A DNA stretch of 64,000 bases from Enterococcus rivorum. GTDB lineage: Bacteria > Bacillota > Bacilli > Lactobacillales > Enterococcaceae. A program made the position numbers and the translations under genes. Shown piece after piece: positions 51,901 to 60,094 of this stretch (positions within the stretch are counted from its first letter, which is position 1; every line of letters begins with the position of its first letter). The DNA lies in the NCBI RefSeq assembly GCF_001742285.1, contig NZ_MIEK01000078.1, positions 62,001 to 126,000 of the forward strand, given 5' to 3'. A model generated the notes under the pieces. It made no database searches. It had not been told where the DNA came from and was given only the letters and a program-made list of their open reading frames with translations.

Positions 51901-51993
51901 GAGCCCCTTAAAATCTGAATAATCGTAAGTCTGGCTCTTTGAACATTTACTGGAAAGCTCTTAATCCAAAACAACTGTTGTTTCAACCTCTTT
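51901..51993 (-). repeat. Intergenic hairpin repeat (copy 2)
   Basis: Minus-strand element starting AAGAGGTTGAAACAACAG and ending with an AGAGCC...GGCTCT stem. It resembles 2879-2967: same AAGAGGTTG start and shared core CCCC-N-TAAAA-CTGAATAA on the plus strand. Like copy 1 it lies just after a leftward gene, here the ABC permease. Confidence 0.5.
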
Positions 51994-52009
51994 AGTATAA
52001 CAGGATTTT

Positions 52010-52978
52010 TTAACTTCTAATATAATCTTTCTGTGTTTTCAATAAGGCGAAGAGGAAAAAGAGTAGTGTAAAAACAAAAACATAGAGAATATTAGGTAGC
52101 ATCTTTGAAACGAGCTCCCCTTGCTCTAAATAGGTAACGATATCTAAATATCTTTTCTGTGGTAACAATTGAATCAACGTATTCAACCACCTATTGCCAT
52201 TTGCAAATGAAAAGAAGCTTCCTGATAAGATCGTTGAAATAACCACCACGACTGAGCCCATCATGTTTGAGCGATCGCTATCATCAAAGAGGGCTGCGAA
52301 AAATAAAGAAACGGCAGTTGCGAATAGGCAGATGAGACCTAATAGCAAGAAATATTCAAGCAAGTTGAATCCAATCGAGAGTTGAAAAATCAGTTTAGCT
52401 GAGTAAACAATCAGTAATGTCGGGATAAAAAGTAGCAGAAATGAGAATAAACTATGGGCTAATAAGAGTTTTAAAAGGTTAATAGGTGTGGTCAACACCC
52501 GTTCAATCATTCTTTTTTCCTTATCCTCATTGAAAGTGAAGGAATTTGTCAGACTGGTCATTAAAATAAACATCAGCAAAAAACCAATAATCAGACTGCC
52601 TGTTCCACGCTTTTTTCCTGAAATAGTTTCTTTTTGACTAGGATGAGCTAGTAACTGCGCTACTTTTTTTCGATAATCATCATTTTTGATGGTCTTAACC
52701 TCAAAGCCAGTATCCTTTTTCTGAATAATCGCATCATAGGTGCCTTTTACCAATTCAGAAGTTGGCGGTAATTGAGTTAAATAGGTTATCTGGACTATTT
52801 CAGAAGCTTGAAGTGCTTGATTTTGTTCTCCGACAACCCCAATGTTAATCCTTTCCTTGGCATGATTTCCCATATACAAAGCAATGACCATAGCAGCAAT
52901 CATGAGGAGAAACATCATGACTAAACGCCCTTTGTTATTCCAAGTTCGATACCAATCATTTTTGATAATGACTAACAT
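52010..52978 (-). CDS. ABC-2 type permease, second subunit
   Basis: Membrane subunit of 322 residues. One N-terminal helix (about 18-36), an external domain of about 110 residues, then five helices at about 140-315, the ABC-2 layout. The loop after the second helix has FNEDKEKRMIERVLTTPINL (about 163-182), the usual cytoplasmic coupling motif. It overlaps the first permease gene by seven bases. It is the third gene of the exporter operon; the substrate could be a drug, peptide or lipid-linked compound. Confidence 0.88.
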   Translation of the reverse strand: MLVIIKNDWYRTWNNKGRLVMMFLLMIAAMVIALYMGNHAKERINIGVVGEQNQALQASEIVQITYLTQLPPTSELVKGTYDAIIQKKDTGFEVKTIKNDDYRKKVAQLLAHPSQKETISGKKRGTGSLIIGFLLMFILMTSLTNSFTFNEDKEKRMIERVLTTPINLLKLLLAHSLFSFLLLFIPTLLIVYSAKLIFQLSIGFNLLEYFLLLGLICLFATAVSLFFAALFDDSDRSNMMGSVVVVISTILSGSFFSFANGNRWLNTLIQLLPQKRYLDIVTYLEQGELVSKMLPNILYVFVFTLLFFLFALLKTQKDYIRS

Positions 52979-53718
52979 AAATAATCCTCTCCTTTAAAAA
53001 AGATTTGACATAACAAGATAGTGATTGCTGATAAAACAATCATTATCACTAAGGCTGGTAAGACTCCTTGAGAGTTTTGATCATAAATGATAGAAAAAAT
53101 AGTGTCTACTACGGTTGTCACAGGTGATAGTTTACTGATTGTTACCATGGTAGTACCTAAATTTGCAATGGGAAAAAAGAATCCCGATAAAATAGCGAAG
53201 AGGGTGGTAACGATGCTAAGTATTTGATTAGCAACACCTTCACTTTTGAAGAGACAGCACATGAAAACTCCAATACAACTAAAAAGAAAATCCACTGCTA
53301 AAAACAATAACCAGACTAGTAATAAGTTGTTTGTACCGAAGTTGACATTAAAAACAAACTTCATGAAAAGCCCTGCTATGCTGTAGAAAACCGCAGTAAA
53401 AATAAATGTAGCAATTATTTTTGAAAGCGGAATAGACAATTTACCCACTGGAGAATAAATGATTCGTAAGTTAGGTGCTTTAATCCGTTCTTCCATAAAA
53501 GAGTTTGCCGAAAAAGTTGCAGCATATAAGGCACAGTAAATCATCATAGTCACACCGTAATAATCATAACTAGTAATTCTGGTACCATACATTCCTTCTG
53601 TCAAAACCCCTAAGACCGCAGTCAATAACAAAGGAAAAGCTAAAACCATAAAAATCCAGGTTGGATTGATAAATAAATTGATTGTGTCTCTTTGTAAAAT
53701 TCTAAAAAAGCGATACAT
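52972..53718 (-). CDS. ABC-2 type permease, first subunit
   Basis: Membrane subunit of 248 residues with six helices. ABC-2 coupling-like motif in SFMEERIKAPNLRIIYSPVG (about 73-92), and LSGFFFPIANL in the fourth-fifth helix region. AAGGAGGG precedes ATG 53718, 13 bases after the ATPase gene. It forms the channel with the following permease. Confidence 0.9.
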   Translation of the reverse strand: MYRFFRILQRDTINLFINPTWIFMVLAFPLLLTAVLGVLTEGMYGTRITSYDYYGVTMMIYCALYAATFSANSFMEERIKAPNLRIIYSPVGKLSIPLSKIIATFIFTAVFYSIAGLFMKFVFNVNFGTNNLLLVWLLFLAVDFLFSCIGVFMCCLFKSEGVANQILSIVTTLFAILSGFFFPIANLGTTMVTISKLSPVTTVVDTIFSIIYDQNSQGVLPALVIMIVLSAITILLCQIFFKGEDYLC

Positions 53719-53731
53719 ATGATTTCCCTCC

Positions 53732-54667
53732 TTAATCTCTTAACGAACGCCCCGTTAAATCCAAAAAGATTGTTTCTAAATTATTGGACTGTATTTCAAT
53801 ATTGCAAATTTTTTGTTGTTGCTGAAGTAAACTGCTGATAATTTTATCCAGGTTTTCTACCCCTTGAATCGTTGAAATCATTAGTTGTTGGTCTAAAGTT
53901 TTTACATCTGTAATTCCTTCGATTTCGTAGAAACAATCAGTGTGTAAATTTTCCGAAGTCTCCAATGTGATGACAATATTTTTCTCACCAGAGACTTCTT
54001 TTAAGGACTCTTTTGATCCTTCAGCAATAATTTTACCGTGATCCATAATAATAATCCTTGTGGAGATTTCTTCTACCTCTTCCATATAGTGAGTGGTATA
54101 AAGTACAGTCATCCCTTCTTGTTGCATTTGTCGAATCGAAGCGAGAATATGATTGCGAGATTGGGGGTCAATGCCTACCGTGGGTTCATCCATAATAAGT
54201 AATTCTGGCTGGTGGGCAATCGCACAAGCAATGTTTAGTCTTCGTTTCATTCCTCCTGAAAAAGTATTTACTTTGTCTTTTCTGTGACCCGTTAGCCCAA
54301 CGGATCTTAATGCGAAGTCGATACCATTTTTTAATGTTTGGCCTTTTAAGCCATACAATGAAGCAAAAAAATGGACATTTTGTTCAGCAGTCAAATCTTC
54401 ATATAAGGCTAAGTTTTGTGGAACAATCCCTAGTTTTTCCTTAAATTGAGTTACATTTTGATCGATGGATTGCCCCTTAAACTTAATTTCTCCACCATCA
54501 AAGCCTAAGGCACCAGAGATGATATTAATCGTGGTACTTTTTCCTGCACCGTTGGGACCTAAAAAACATAGAATCTCTCCTTGATAAATTGTAAAACTGA
54601 TTTTGTGAATAACATCCTTCTTGTGATAGCTTTTTTCTAAATTTGCGACTTCTAATAATGCGTTCAT
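53732..54667 (-). CDS. ABC transporter ATP-binding protein (export type)
   Basis: ATPase of 311 residues. Walker [10 protein letters not shown] (about 34-42), Q-loop [11 protein letters not shown], signature [14 protein letters not shown] (about 134-147), Walker [13 protein letters not shown] and the H-loop TTHYMEEVE. The last 80 residues are a regulatory extension. ATG 54667 follows AAAGGAG at good spacing; a GTG nine bases earlier overlaps that site. First gene of a three-gene exporter operon. CCAAAC-N10-GTTTGG lies upstream as a candidate operator. Confidence 0.93.
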   Translation of the reverse strand: MNALLEVANLEKSYHKKDVIHKISFTIYQGEILCFLGPNGAGKSTTINIISGALGFDGGEIKFKGQSIDQNVTQFKEKLGIVPQNLALYEDLTAEQNVHFFASLYGLKGQTLKNGIDFALRSVGLTGHRKDKVNTFSGGMKRRLNIACAIAHQPELLIMDEPTVGIDPQSRNHILASIRQMQQEGMTVLYTTHYMEEVEEISTRIIIMDHGKIIAEGSKESLKEVSGEKNIVITLETSENLHTDCFYEIEGITDVKTLDQQLMISTIQGVENLDKIISSLLQQQQKICNIEIQSNNLETIFLDLTGRSLRD

Positions 54668-54728
54668 ATTTCCCACTCCTTTTTTGGTTCATTTAAGTAT
54701 AGAAAAAGAGGAAGTGGATTCCTATCCA

Positions 54729-54750
54729 CCAAACGGTTGATATTGTTTGG
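54729..54750. promoter_or_regulatory. Inverted repeat CCAAAC-N10-GTTTGG
   Basis: CCAAAC (54729-54734) and GTTTGG (54745-54750) lie in the divergent region between the ABC exporter operon and the MATE gene. Candidate operator for a dimeric regulator such as the nearby MalT-like protein. Confidence 0.5.
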
Positions 54751-54804
54751 AAACTTGTTAATTTCTCGTTTAATAGTTTTTTTGTAAGCATGATTAAAAG
54801 AGAT

Positions 54805-54834
54805 TTGACAGCGCTTAAAGGTTCAGTGTAGAAT
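54805..54834 (+). promoter_or_regulatory. Promoter of the MATE gene
   Basis: TTGACA (54805-54810) and TAGAAT (54829-54834) are 18 bp apart. The predicted leader of about 130 bases contains an in-frame ATG at 54849 but no ribosome site for it. Confidence 0.7.
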
Positions 54835-54971
54835 AGAAGGTACAATTTATGCATCAAGTATGCCACGTATTTTTATTGTTTTCCGTATCCAAAACAATGA
54901 AAATAGGGGGTTCTTTTTTTGTACAATTGTCCATCTATTTGATGAAATATGAGACATTTTTAGGAGGTAAA

Positions 54972-56378
54972 ATGGAAAATAATAAAAATAAAATGGCTTC
55001 AGGTAAATTGTTGCCGTTAATCGTTAGCATGTCATTACCGCCAATTTTCTCGATGTTGATACAATCAATGTATAATATCGTCGATTCAATGTTTGTTGCA
55101 AAAGTCAGCAATGATGCTTTAACTGCTGTTTCTCTAGTTTTTCCTATTCAAAATTTAATTTTAGCGTTGTCAGTAGGGTTTGGTATTGGGATTAATTCGT
55201 ATGTTTCTCGAAAAATGGGGCAAGATAATTATTTGGATGCCAATAAAGCAGCAACACATGGTGTTGTGATCTCCATTCTGCATTATTTTGTCGTAGTCGT
55301 TCTCGGGTTGCTATTTGCCAAACCTTTTCTTGGTTTATTTACAACGGATTTGGAAATTTTAGAATTAGGGTATAGTTACACCGTAATTATCATTTTGTTT
55401 AGTTTCGGTCAGAGTGTACAAATAGCCATTGAAAAAATTCTTCAAGCTTGCGGCAATATGGTTGCGCCGATGTTTTTTCAATTAATTGGAGCGATTACTA
55501 ATATTATTTTAGATCCAATTTTTATTTTTGGTTGGTTTGGTGTCCCTGCGATGGGCGTAAAAGGAGCGGCAATCGCAACAGTAATTGGTCAGATATTTGC
55601 CATGATTGCAGCGGTATCGACACTAGTTTATAGAAAACAGCTAATTAAAGTTAGTTTTAAAGGGTTTCGTTGGGAATCAAAAATGGTTAAAGAAATGTAT
55701 ATCATTAGCATTCCATCGTTCTTTTTACTTTCCATAGGTTCGTTTATGGTTAGTGGGTTGAATTTTATTTTATCTACTTATTCGACAGTTGCTGTAGCTG
55801 TTTTTGGTGTTTATTATAAACTTCAATCCTTTGTTTACATGCCTATTAGCGGTTTGATACAAGGAACCTTACCCGTAATGAGTTTTAATTACGGGGCAAA
55901 AAACAAGACTCGTTTGCTAGAAACATTAAAAATTTCATTATTGATTTCTGCTGCTGTCAGTTTTTTAGGAACAGTCTTATTCTGGATCATACCTAACCAA
56001 ATTTTTGGGCTATTTAGTTCAGAATCCAAGTTATTACAAATGGGTATTGAAGCATTAAGTGTAATTAGTTTAAGTTTTATCTTCGGTTCCACATGCTATG
56101 TTTTTTCTTCTTATTTTCAAGCAACGGGTAGCAATCTATTTTCTCTATTGGTTACATTATTACGCCAATTTATTTTGATTTTACCGTTAGCTTTTCTTTG
56201 CAGTAAGTTTTTGGGAGTGATGGGCGTATGGCTGTCATTTCCTATCGCTGAAATAGTGACGGCAACGCTAGCTTTGTTGTTATTTAAATATGATTATTCA
56301 CGGAAACAGATTTATAGACAAAAGGAAGATAAAGAGGAAAGAATGATCTCTGAAAAGGACTATTTGTTGGATGAGTAA
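54972..56378 (+). CDS. MATE-family efflux pump
   Basis: Membrane transporter of 468 residues with about 12 helices, exporting drugs or metabolites against Na+ or H+. Family features in both halves: LLPLIVSMSLPPIFSMLIQS (about 14-33), NIVDSMFVAKVSNDALTAV (about 37-55), GFGIGINSYVSRKMGQDNY, and in the second half GLIQGTLPVMSFNYGAKNK. I chose ATG 54972 behind AGGAGGT; an upstream ATG would add 41 residues with no ribosome site. It is divergent from the ABC exporter and ends at terminator 56408. Confidence 0.93.
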   Translation: MENNKNKMASGKLLPLIVSMSLPPIFSMLIQSMYNIVDSMFVAKVSNDALTAVSLVFPIQNLILALSVGFGIGINSYVSRKMGQDNYLDANKAATHGVVISILHYFVVVVLGLLFAKPFLGLFTTDLEILELGYSYTVIIILFSFGQSVQIAIEKILQACGNMVAPMFFQLIGAITNIILDPIFIFGWFGVPAMGVKGAAIATVIGQIFAMIAAVSTLVYRKQLIKVSFKGFRWESKMVKEMYIISIPSFFLLSIGSFMVSGLNFILSTYSTVAVAVFGVYYKLQSFVYMPISGLIQGTLPVMSFNYGAKNKTRLLETLKISLLISAAVSFLGTVLFWIIPNQIFGLFSSESKLLQMGIEALSVISLSFIFGSTCYVFSSYFQATGSNLFSLLVTLLRQFILILPLAFLCSKFLGVMGVWLSFPIAEIVTATLALLLFKYDYSRKQIYRQKEDKEERMISEKDYLLDE

Positions 56379-56407
56379 GGTGAAGTTGTTTGATATTCGT
56401 TTATAAA

Positions 56408-56456
56408 AAAATTCGTTTTAGCTTTTATTTGTAAAAGGCTAGAACGAATTTTTTTA
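56408..56456 (+). terminator. Terminator of the MATE gene
   Basis: AAATTCGTTTTAGCTTTTA pairs with TAAAAGGCTAGAACGAATTT, followed by a T-tract. Confidence 0.85.
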
Positions 56457-56462
56457 TAGACT

Positions 56463-56494
56463 TAAACATGTTTTAGATTCCCTAAACATGTTTT
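56463..56494. repeat. Two perfect AAACATGTTT palindromes 20 bp apart
   Basis: TAAACATGTTTT occurs at 56463-56474 and 56483-56494, two helical turns apart. They lie between the ends of two convergent genes (MATE and RpiR), an odd place for an operator. Confidence 0.6.
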
Positions 56495-56573
56495 TGTTTA
56501 CTAGAAAACACTTACAAAATATAAATTAGGTTTTATAATTAGGGTGTGAAGAAACATCGGCCGAATCGTTCTT

Positions 56574-57266
56574 CTAATTAAAAATTGATTTTAAGGTATC
56601 ACTCATTAACAACTCAAATTGATTCAAAGCAGTACCGAAAAATAAGTTAGGCGAGAATTCGCGAAAAACTTTTGGTGAATACGTTTCTGTACTAATTGTT
56701 AAGGTTGCTAGACGGCCAATTTTAGAATTCTTTTCACCTAAAAAAGCAATGGTTTCAATATGATGTTCATTCGCCATTCTCGCTAATTCAGTCAGTCGAA
56801 CAGTATCGCCAGAGTTGGAAATAATCATGATTAAGATTTCTTCTTCAAGGTTTTCTCTTAAAAATTCCAGGTGACTGTTAGCTGTGGCACGAAATTTATA
56901 GAGATTCAAAAATTCAGAAAAATAATTGGCTACGTTTTGAGAAAAACCGGAACCAAGAACCATTATTGGTTTATCCCGATATTTTTTCATTAATTGAACA
57001 AAATGATCTCTTTCCTTTTCGGTAACGATTTCGGAAACAAGCTTGCTAGTTGTGCTGTTTGAGAAGGAAAAAACCAGTTCACTGTAACCTGAAAAACCAA
57101 TTTTTTTCGACATGTTCACAATGGTGGCGGTGGAAACAAAAGATTGCTTGGCAACCTCTCGAATGCCCATTTTTTTCAATGACTCCTTATGAGTTTCCAT
57201 AAAGCGTAAAACTTGCGATTCAGAGTCATTTAATTGGTACTTTTCAATTAGCATTTCGATATCCAT
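56574..57266 (-). CDS. MurR/RpiR-family regulator with SIS domain
   Basis: Regulator of 230 residues. N-terminal HTH about 1-75 (GIREVAKQSFVSTATIVNMS, KKIGFSGYSELVF). SIS sugar-phosphate isomerase-like domain about 85-225, with IMVLGSGFSQNVANYFSEFL and IMIISNSGDTVRLTELARMA. It probably senses a phosphosugar made by the PTS encoded divergently only 38 bp away, so the two promoters must overlap or lie within the coding regions. Confidence 0.9.
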   Translation of the reverse strand: MDIEMLIEKYQLNDSESQVLRFMETHKESLKKMGIREVAKQSFVSTATIVNMSKKIGFSGYSELVFSFSNSTTSKLVSEIVTEKERDHFVQLMKKYRDKPIMVLGSGFSQNVANYFSEFLNLYKFRATANSHLEFLRENLEEEILIMIISNSGDTVRLTELARMANEHHIETIAFLGEKNSKIGRLATLTISTETYSPKVFREFSPNLFFGTALNQFELLMSDTLKSIFN

Positions 57267-57304
57267 AAAATCATCCCCAAATAATTAGTTAGGAGTATTA
57301 TAAC

Positions 57305-57922
57305 ATGAAAAAAGATGAATTTATTCAAGACCCTTGGGCAAAAATGACAACCCGCAATAACTTAGCTGGAGATGAAGTAGTCTCCTCTTTACAAAAATCA
57401 ATTCGCCGTGGTAATGAACGAGCAGCCTGCGAATTTGCATACGAAATGTATATCACATCCCCACAATTTGAAGAAAAACTGTGGCGCCGTTTGTTAGCGA
57501 TTTCTGTTGAAGACATAGGAATGGGAAACCCAGAAGCAGCAATCATGGTTAACAATTTAAACCAAATGAGACAAGCATTTCAATACAACGAATCAGATCG
57601 CGCAATGTTTTTCTTCCATGCAATACGTTATTTGTGTAACTCAGAAAAAGATCGTTCTTCCGATTTGCTGAAAAATATTGTTATCAAAAATTTTGCGATG
57701 GGCTATGTCCCTGAAGTTCCAGATATTGCATTAGATAAACATACAACTCGTGGTATGGAGATGGGACGTGGTTCTGAACATTTCTTACATGAAGCAAGTA
57801 AGGTGATTCCTCAAGCCGAGGTAACCAATACTTATAAAGAAGAGTATGCTGAAGTTTTGAAACACTACGATCCAAATAACCAAGTACCAAATGCTTTTAA
57901 ATTCAATTCTTGGCAAGTATAG
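57305..57922 (+). CDS. Stand-alone RarA/MgsA C-terminal-like protein
   Basis: Cytoplasmic protein of 205 residues. Its body resembles the C-terminal tetramerisation region of the AAA+ ATPase RarA/MgsA: VVSSLQKSIRRGNERAACEF (about 25-44), then RRLLAISVEDIGMGNPEAAI (about 61-80) and FFFHAIRYLCNSEKDRSSD. The AAA+ domain is completely absent, and the end (DKHTTRGMEMGRGSEHF) is also RarA-like in feel. It is the first gene of an operon with a PTS EIIC, so a role in sugar handling or regulation is likely, but unknown. AGGAG precedes ATG. Confidence 0.7.
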   Translation: MKKDEFIQDPWAKMTTRNNLAGDEVVSSLQKSIRRGNERAACEFAYEMYITSPQFEEKLWRRLLAISVEDIGMGNPEAAIMVNNLNQMRQAFQYNESDRAMFFFHAIRYLCNSEKDRSSDLLKNIVIKNFAMGYVPEVPDIALDKHTTRGMEMGRGSEHFLHEASKVIPQAEVTNTYKEEYAEVLKHYDPNNQVPNAFKFNSWQV

Positions 57923-57938
57923 TGGAGGGGAAAATAAT

Positions 57939-59243
57939 ATGAAAAAGTCTTCCAGCAGTATCGACAAATTAAACAATGTCTTAAGTCCACTGGCTAGTAA
58001 AATTGGCAATCAACGGCACCTTAAAGCGATTTCTAGTGGAATGATGTTTGGGTTACCATTTATTGTAATTGGTTCTTTTTTCCTGATTTTTGCGAACCCG
58101 CCAATCAATATTGAACAGTATAATCCAGATACAGCGAATATTTTTATGAAATTCATGGCTTCTTGGAAAGATTTTGCCGTAGCAAATTACAGTGCAATTA
58201 CGGCACCTTACAATCTGACTATGGGAATTATTGGTCTAATTAGTGTTTTTGGCATTGCTTACTCATTAGCTAATGAGTACAAGATGAATCCCTCAATGAA
58301 TGGGATGGTGGCTACAGTTGTCTATTTGATGGTATGTACGCTAGTTGTCGAAGGGAAAATTGAGTTAAATTATTTAGGAACAAATGGGTTGTTTGTAGCA
58401 ATTTTAATTGGATTGTTAGTTGTTGAAGTCTGTCGTATTTTTGAAGTGAAAAATATCAAGTTAACTTTACCAGAGAGTGTACCACCAATGGTCGCAACTT
58501 TCATTAATACGCTGTTTCCACTGTTAGCGAATATTATCTTATTCTATGGTATGAACTTAATCTTCTTAGCTACGACGAAACAAATTTTTCCAGAAGCGGT
58601 TATGCAGGTGCTGACACCAGCGACTGATATTGCTGGAAGTTTAGGTGGCTTCTTATTAATTGTCACGTTGGGAAATATCTTGTGGTTGTTTGGTATCAAT
58701 GGTTCTTCAATTATTTTTCCAATCGTTTTCACTTTAGGGATGGCGCAAACGGGTTTAAACGCTGAGCAAATGACGAGTGGGGAAACAATGACCCACTTGA
58801 TGAATTTGCAGATGTTCCGTATTTCTGTTTTAGGTGGTGCTGGTGGAACGCTGGGATTGGTTTTACTAATGATGAGAAGTAAAGTGCCAGAGTATCGAAC
58901 CATTGGGAAATTATCTTTGATTCCAGGTATTTGTTCGATTAATGAACCAGTTATTTTCGGATTACCAATTGTTTTTAATCCGATATTAGCGATTCCTTTC
59001 TTAGTAACACCAATTGTTTCACTTTTACTGACGTATTTCGCACAAAAAATTGGTTTAATTGGCTTAGGTTTTATAGCTGCCCCATCGTTTACACCATTCT
59101 TTGCCCAAGCCTATCTTTCAAGCATGGATTGGCGAAATATTCTCTTTACTTGTGGATTAATTGTGTTAAGTATCTTTATCTACTATCCTTTCTTTAAAGT
59201 GATGGAAAAAAACAGAACCCAATTAGTGGCGCAAGATTTATAA
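57939..59243 (+). CDS. PTS EIIC, lactose/cellobiose family
   Basis: Membrane permease of 434 residues with about ten helices. Family motifs: HLKAISSGMMFGLPFIVIGS (about 27-46), GNILWLFGINGSSIIFPIVF (about 246-265) and ICSINEPVIFGLPIVFNPIL (about 329-348) with the sugar-binding NEP-x-x-FG. No EIIA or EIIB is in this operon, so it depends on partners elsewhere. ATG 57939 follows GGAGGGG. It is controlled presumably by the divergent RpiR regulator. Confidence 0.93.
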   Translation: MKKSSSSIDKLNNVLSPLASKIGNQRHLKAISSGMMFGLPFIVIGSFFLIFANPPINIEQYNPDTANIFMKFMASWKDFAVANYSAITAPYNLTMGIIGLISVFGIAYSLANEYKMNPSMNGMVATVVYLMVCTLVVEGKIELNYLGTNGLFVAILIGLLVVEVCRIFEVKNIKLTLPESVPPMVATFINTLFPLLANIILFYGMNLIFLATTKQIFPEAVMQVLTPATDIAGSLGGFLLIVTLGNILWLFGINGSSIIFPIVFTLGMAQTGLNAEQMTSGETMTHLMNLQMFRISVLGGAGGTLGLVLLMMRSKVPEYRTIGKLSLIPGICSINEPVIFGLPIVFNPILAIPFLVTPIVSLLLTYFAQKIGLIGLGFIAAPSFTPFFAQAYLSSMDWRNILFTCGLIVLSIFIYYPFFKVMEKNRTQLVAQDL

Positions 59244-59256
59244 AAAAATAAAAGAT

Positions 59257-59298
59257 AATCGCTTGATTCTCAATAGGAATCAAGCGATTGTTTTATTT
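59257..59298 (+). terminator. Terminator of the EIIC operon
   Basis: AATCGCTTGATTC pairs perfectly with GAATCAAGCGATT, followed by GTTTTATTTT. Confidence 0.92.
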
Positions 59299-59330
59299 TA
59301 AGCAGAAGGATGTAATCAACAAAAGTTATT

Positions 59331-59397
59331 CGTTTCAAATAAAGTTCAAGAGTATCAGTTGATACTGATCCCAAGCTTCCCTTGCTTATTTGAAACG
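59331..59397. repeat. 67-bp imperfect palindrome with nested palindrome
   Basis: CGTTTCAAATAA at 59331-59342 pairs perfectly with TTATTTGAAACG at 59386-59397. The loop contains GTATCAGTTGATAC. The whole could be a structured RNA, an operator or a small MITE-like remnant. Confidence 0.6.
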
Positions 59398-59572
59398 GTG
59401 TCCTGAAAAACGCTTGAATTCTTTACTATTAGATGTTTAATAGTAGGATAAATGTATTTTGGCCTATAAAATTATCGCTACCCATTTTATGAAATAATTT
59501 ATTAAAAAAATTAAATGTAGTCACTATTTCTATTTGATATTTTTTTGAACTAGTACTTTTAGGAACGATGGG

Positions 59573-59731
59573 CTAAACTTAAGTTTAGAGTACATATAGT
59601 GTATATAAAGAAGACGGTCATGTTTTTATTTTTTATTTTAAATAATAAAAGGAAAATAGGGAGTGATTTTATTTATAGAATGACTATAAAGAGAAAGATG
59701 AATCGACCCTATTAAGGTAGATTCATCTTTT
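59573..59731 (+). ncRNA. Candidate small transcript with operator, -10 box and terminator
   Basis: In an otherwise gene-free stretch (59299-60094), a perfect 16-bp palindrome CTAAACTTAAGTTTAG (59573-59588) is followed by TACATATAGTGTA with a possible -10 box. About 100 bp later comes a strong terminator: AAAGATGAATC pairs with GATTCATCTTT (59694-59731), then T. A 12-codon frame (59680-59715, MTIKRKMNRPY) lies inside. Either a small RNA or a tiny peptide gene; no -35 was clear. Confidence 0.4.
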
Positions 59732-60046
59732 TATCTAGTTTTTGCATTCATTTATTTATAAGAGAAAAAAATCATGTTCTCAATAGAAACATGAAAAATA
59801 AACAATAAAAATAGGGATAAATAGAAAAATAATATCATTTTTCTCTTCATAAACTTGTCTAAATTAATGATAAAGGTTAAATCAACAATTGTCAATTCCT
59901 TTATTAGTAAGAAATCGAGAATAAAAAAGAGCGTTGTGTAATCGGAAAATCGCTTTATATAAGGGTTTTCGTCGATTTTTAAAAACATTCTCAATTGTTT
60001 TTGTTTTTGTATAAAAAGTTGATACAAAATTATTTAATTATTTTAA

Positions 60047-60067
60047 GCCGTCCGATTAGCCGTCAAT
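60047..60067. repeat. Integrase arm-site-like repeats, left pair
   Basis: GCCGTCCGA (60047-60055) and GCCGTCAAT (60059-60067) are direct repeats 12 bp apart, just upstream of the integrase gene. The same motif recurs after the gene at 61293-61312. Confidence 0.6.
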
Positions 60068-60094
60068 TACACATATAGAGAAAGGATTATAGAG

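Noticed and set aside
54849-54971. N-terminal extension of the MATE pump from ATG 54849
   Set aside because: No ribosome site, while AGGAGGT precedes ATG 54972, which also gives the usual family length.
59752-60027. 91-codon leftward frame before the integrase gene
   Set aside because: Very AT-rich, TTG start without ribosome site, and its low-complexity hydrophobic translation looks like chance.
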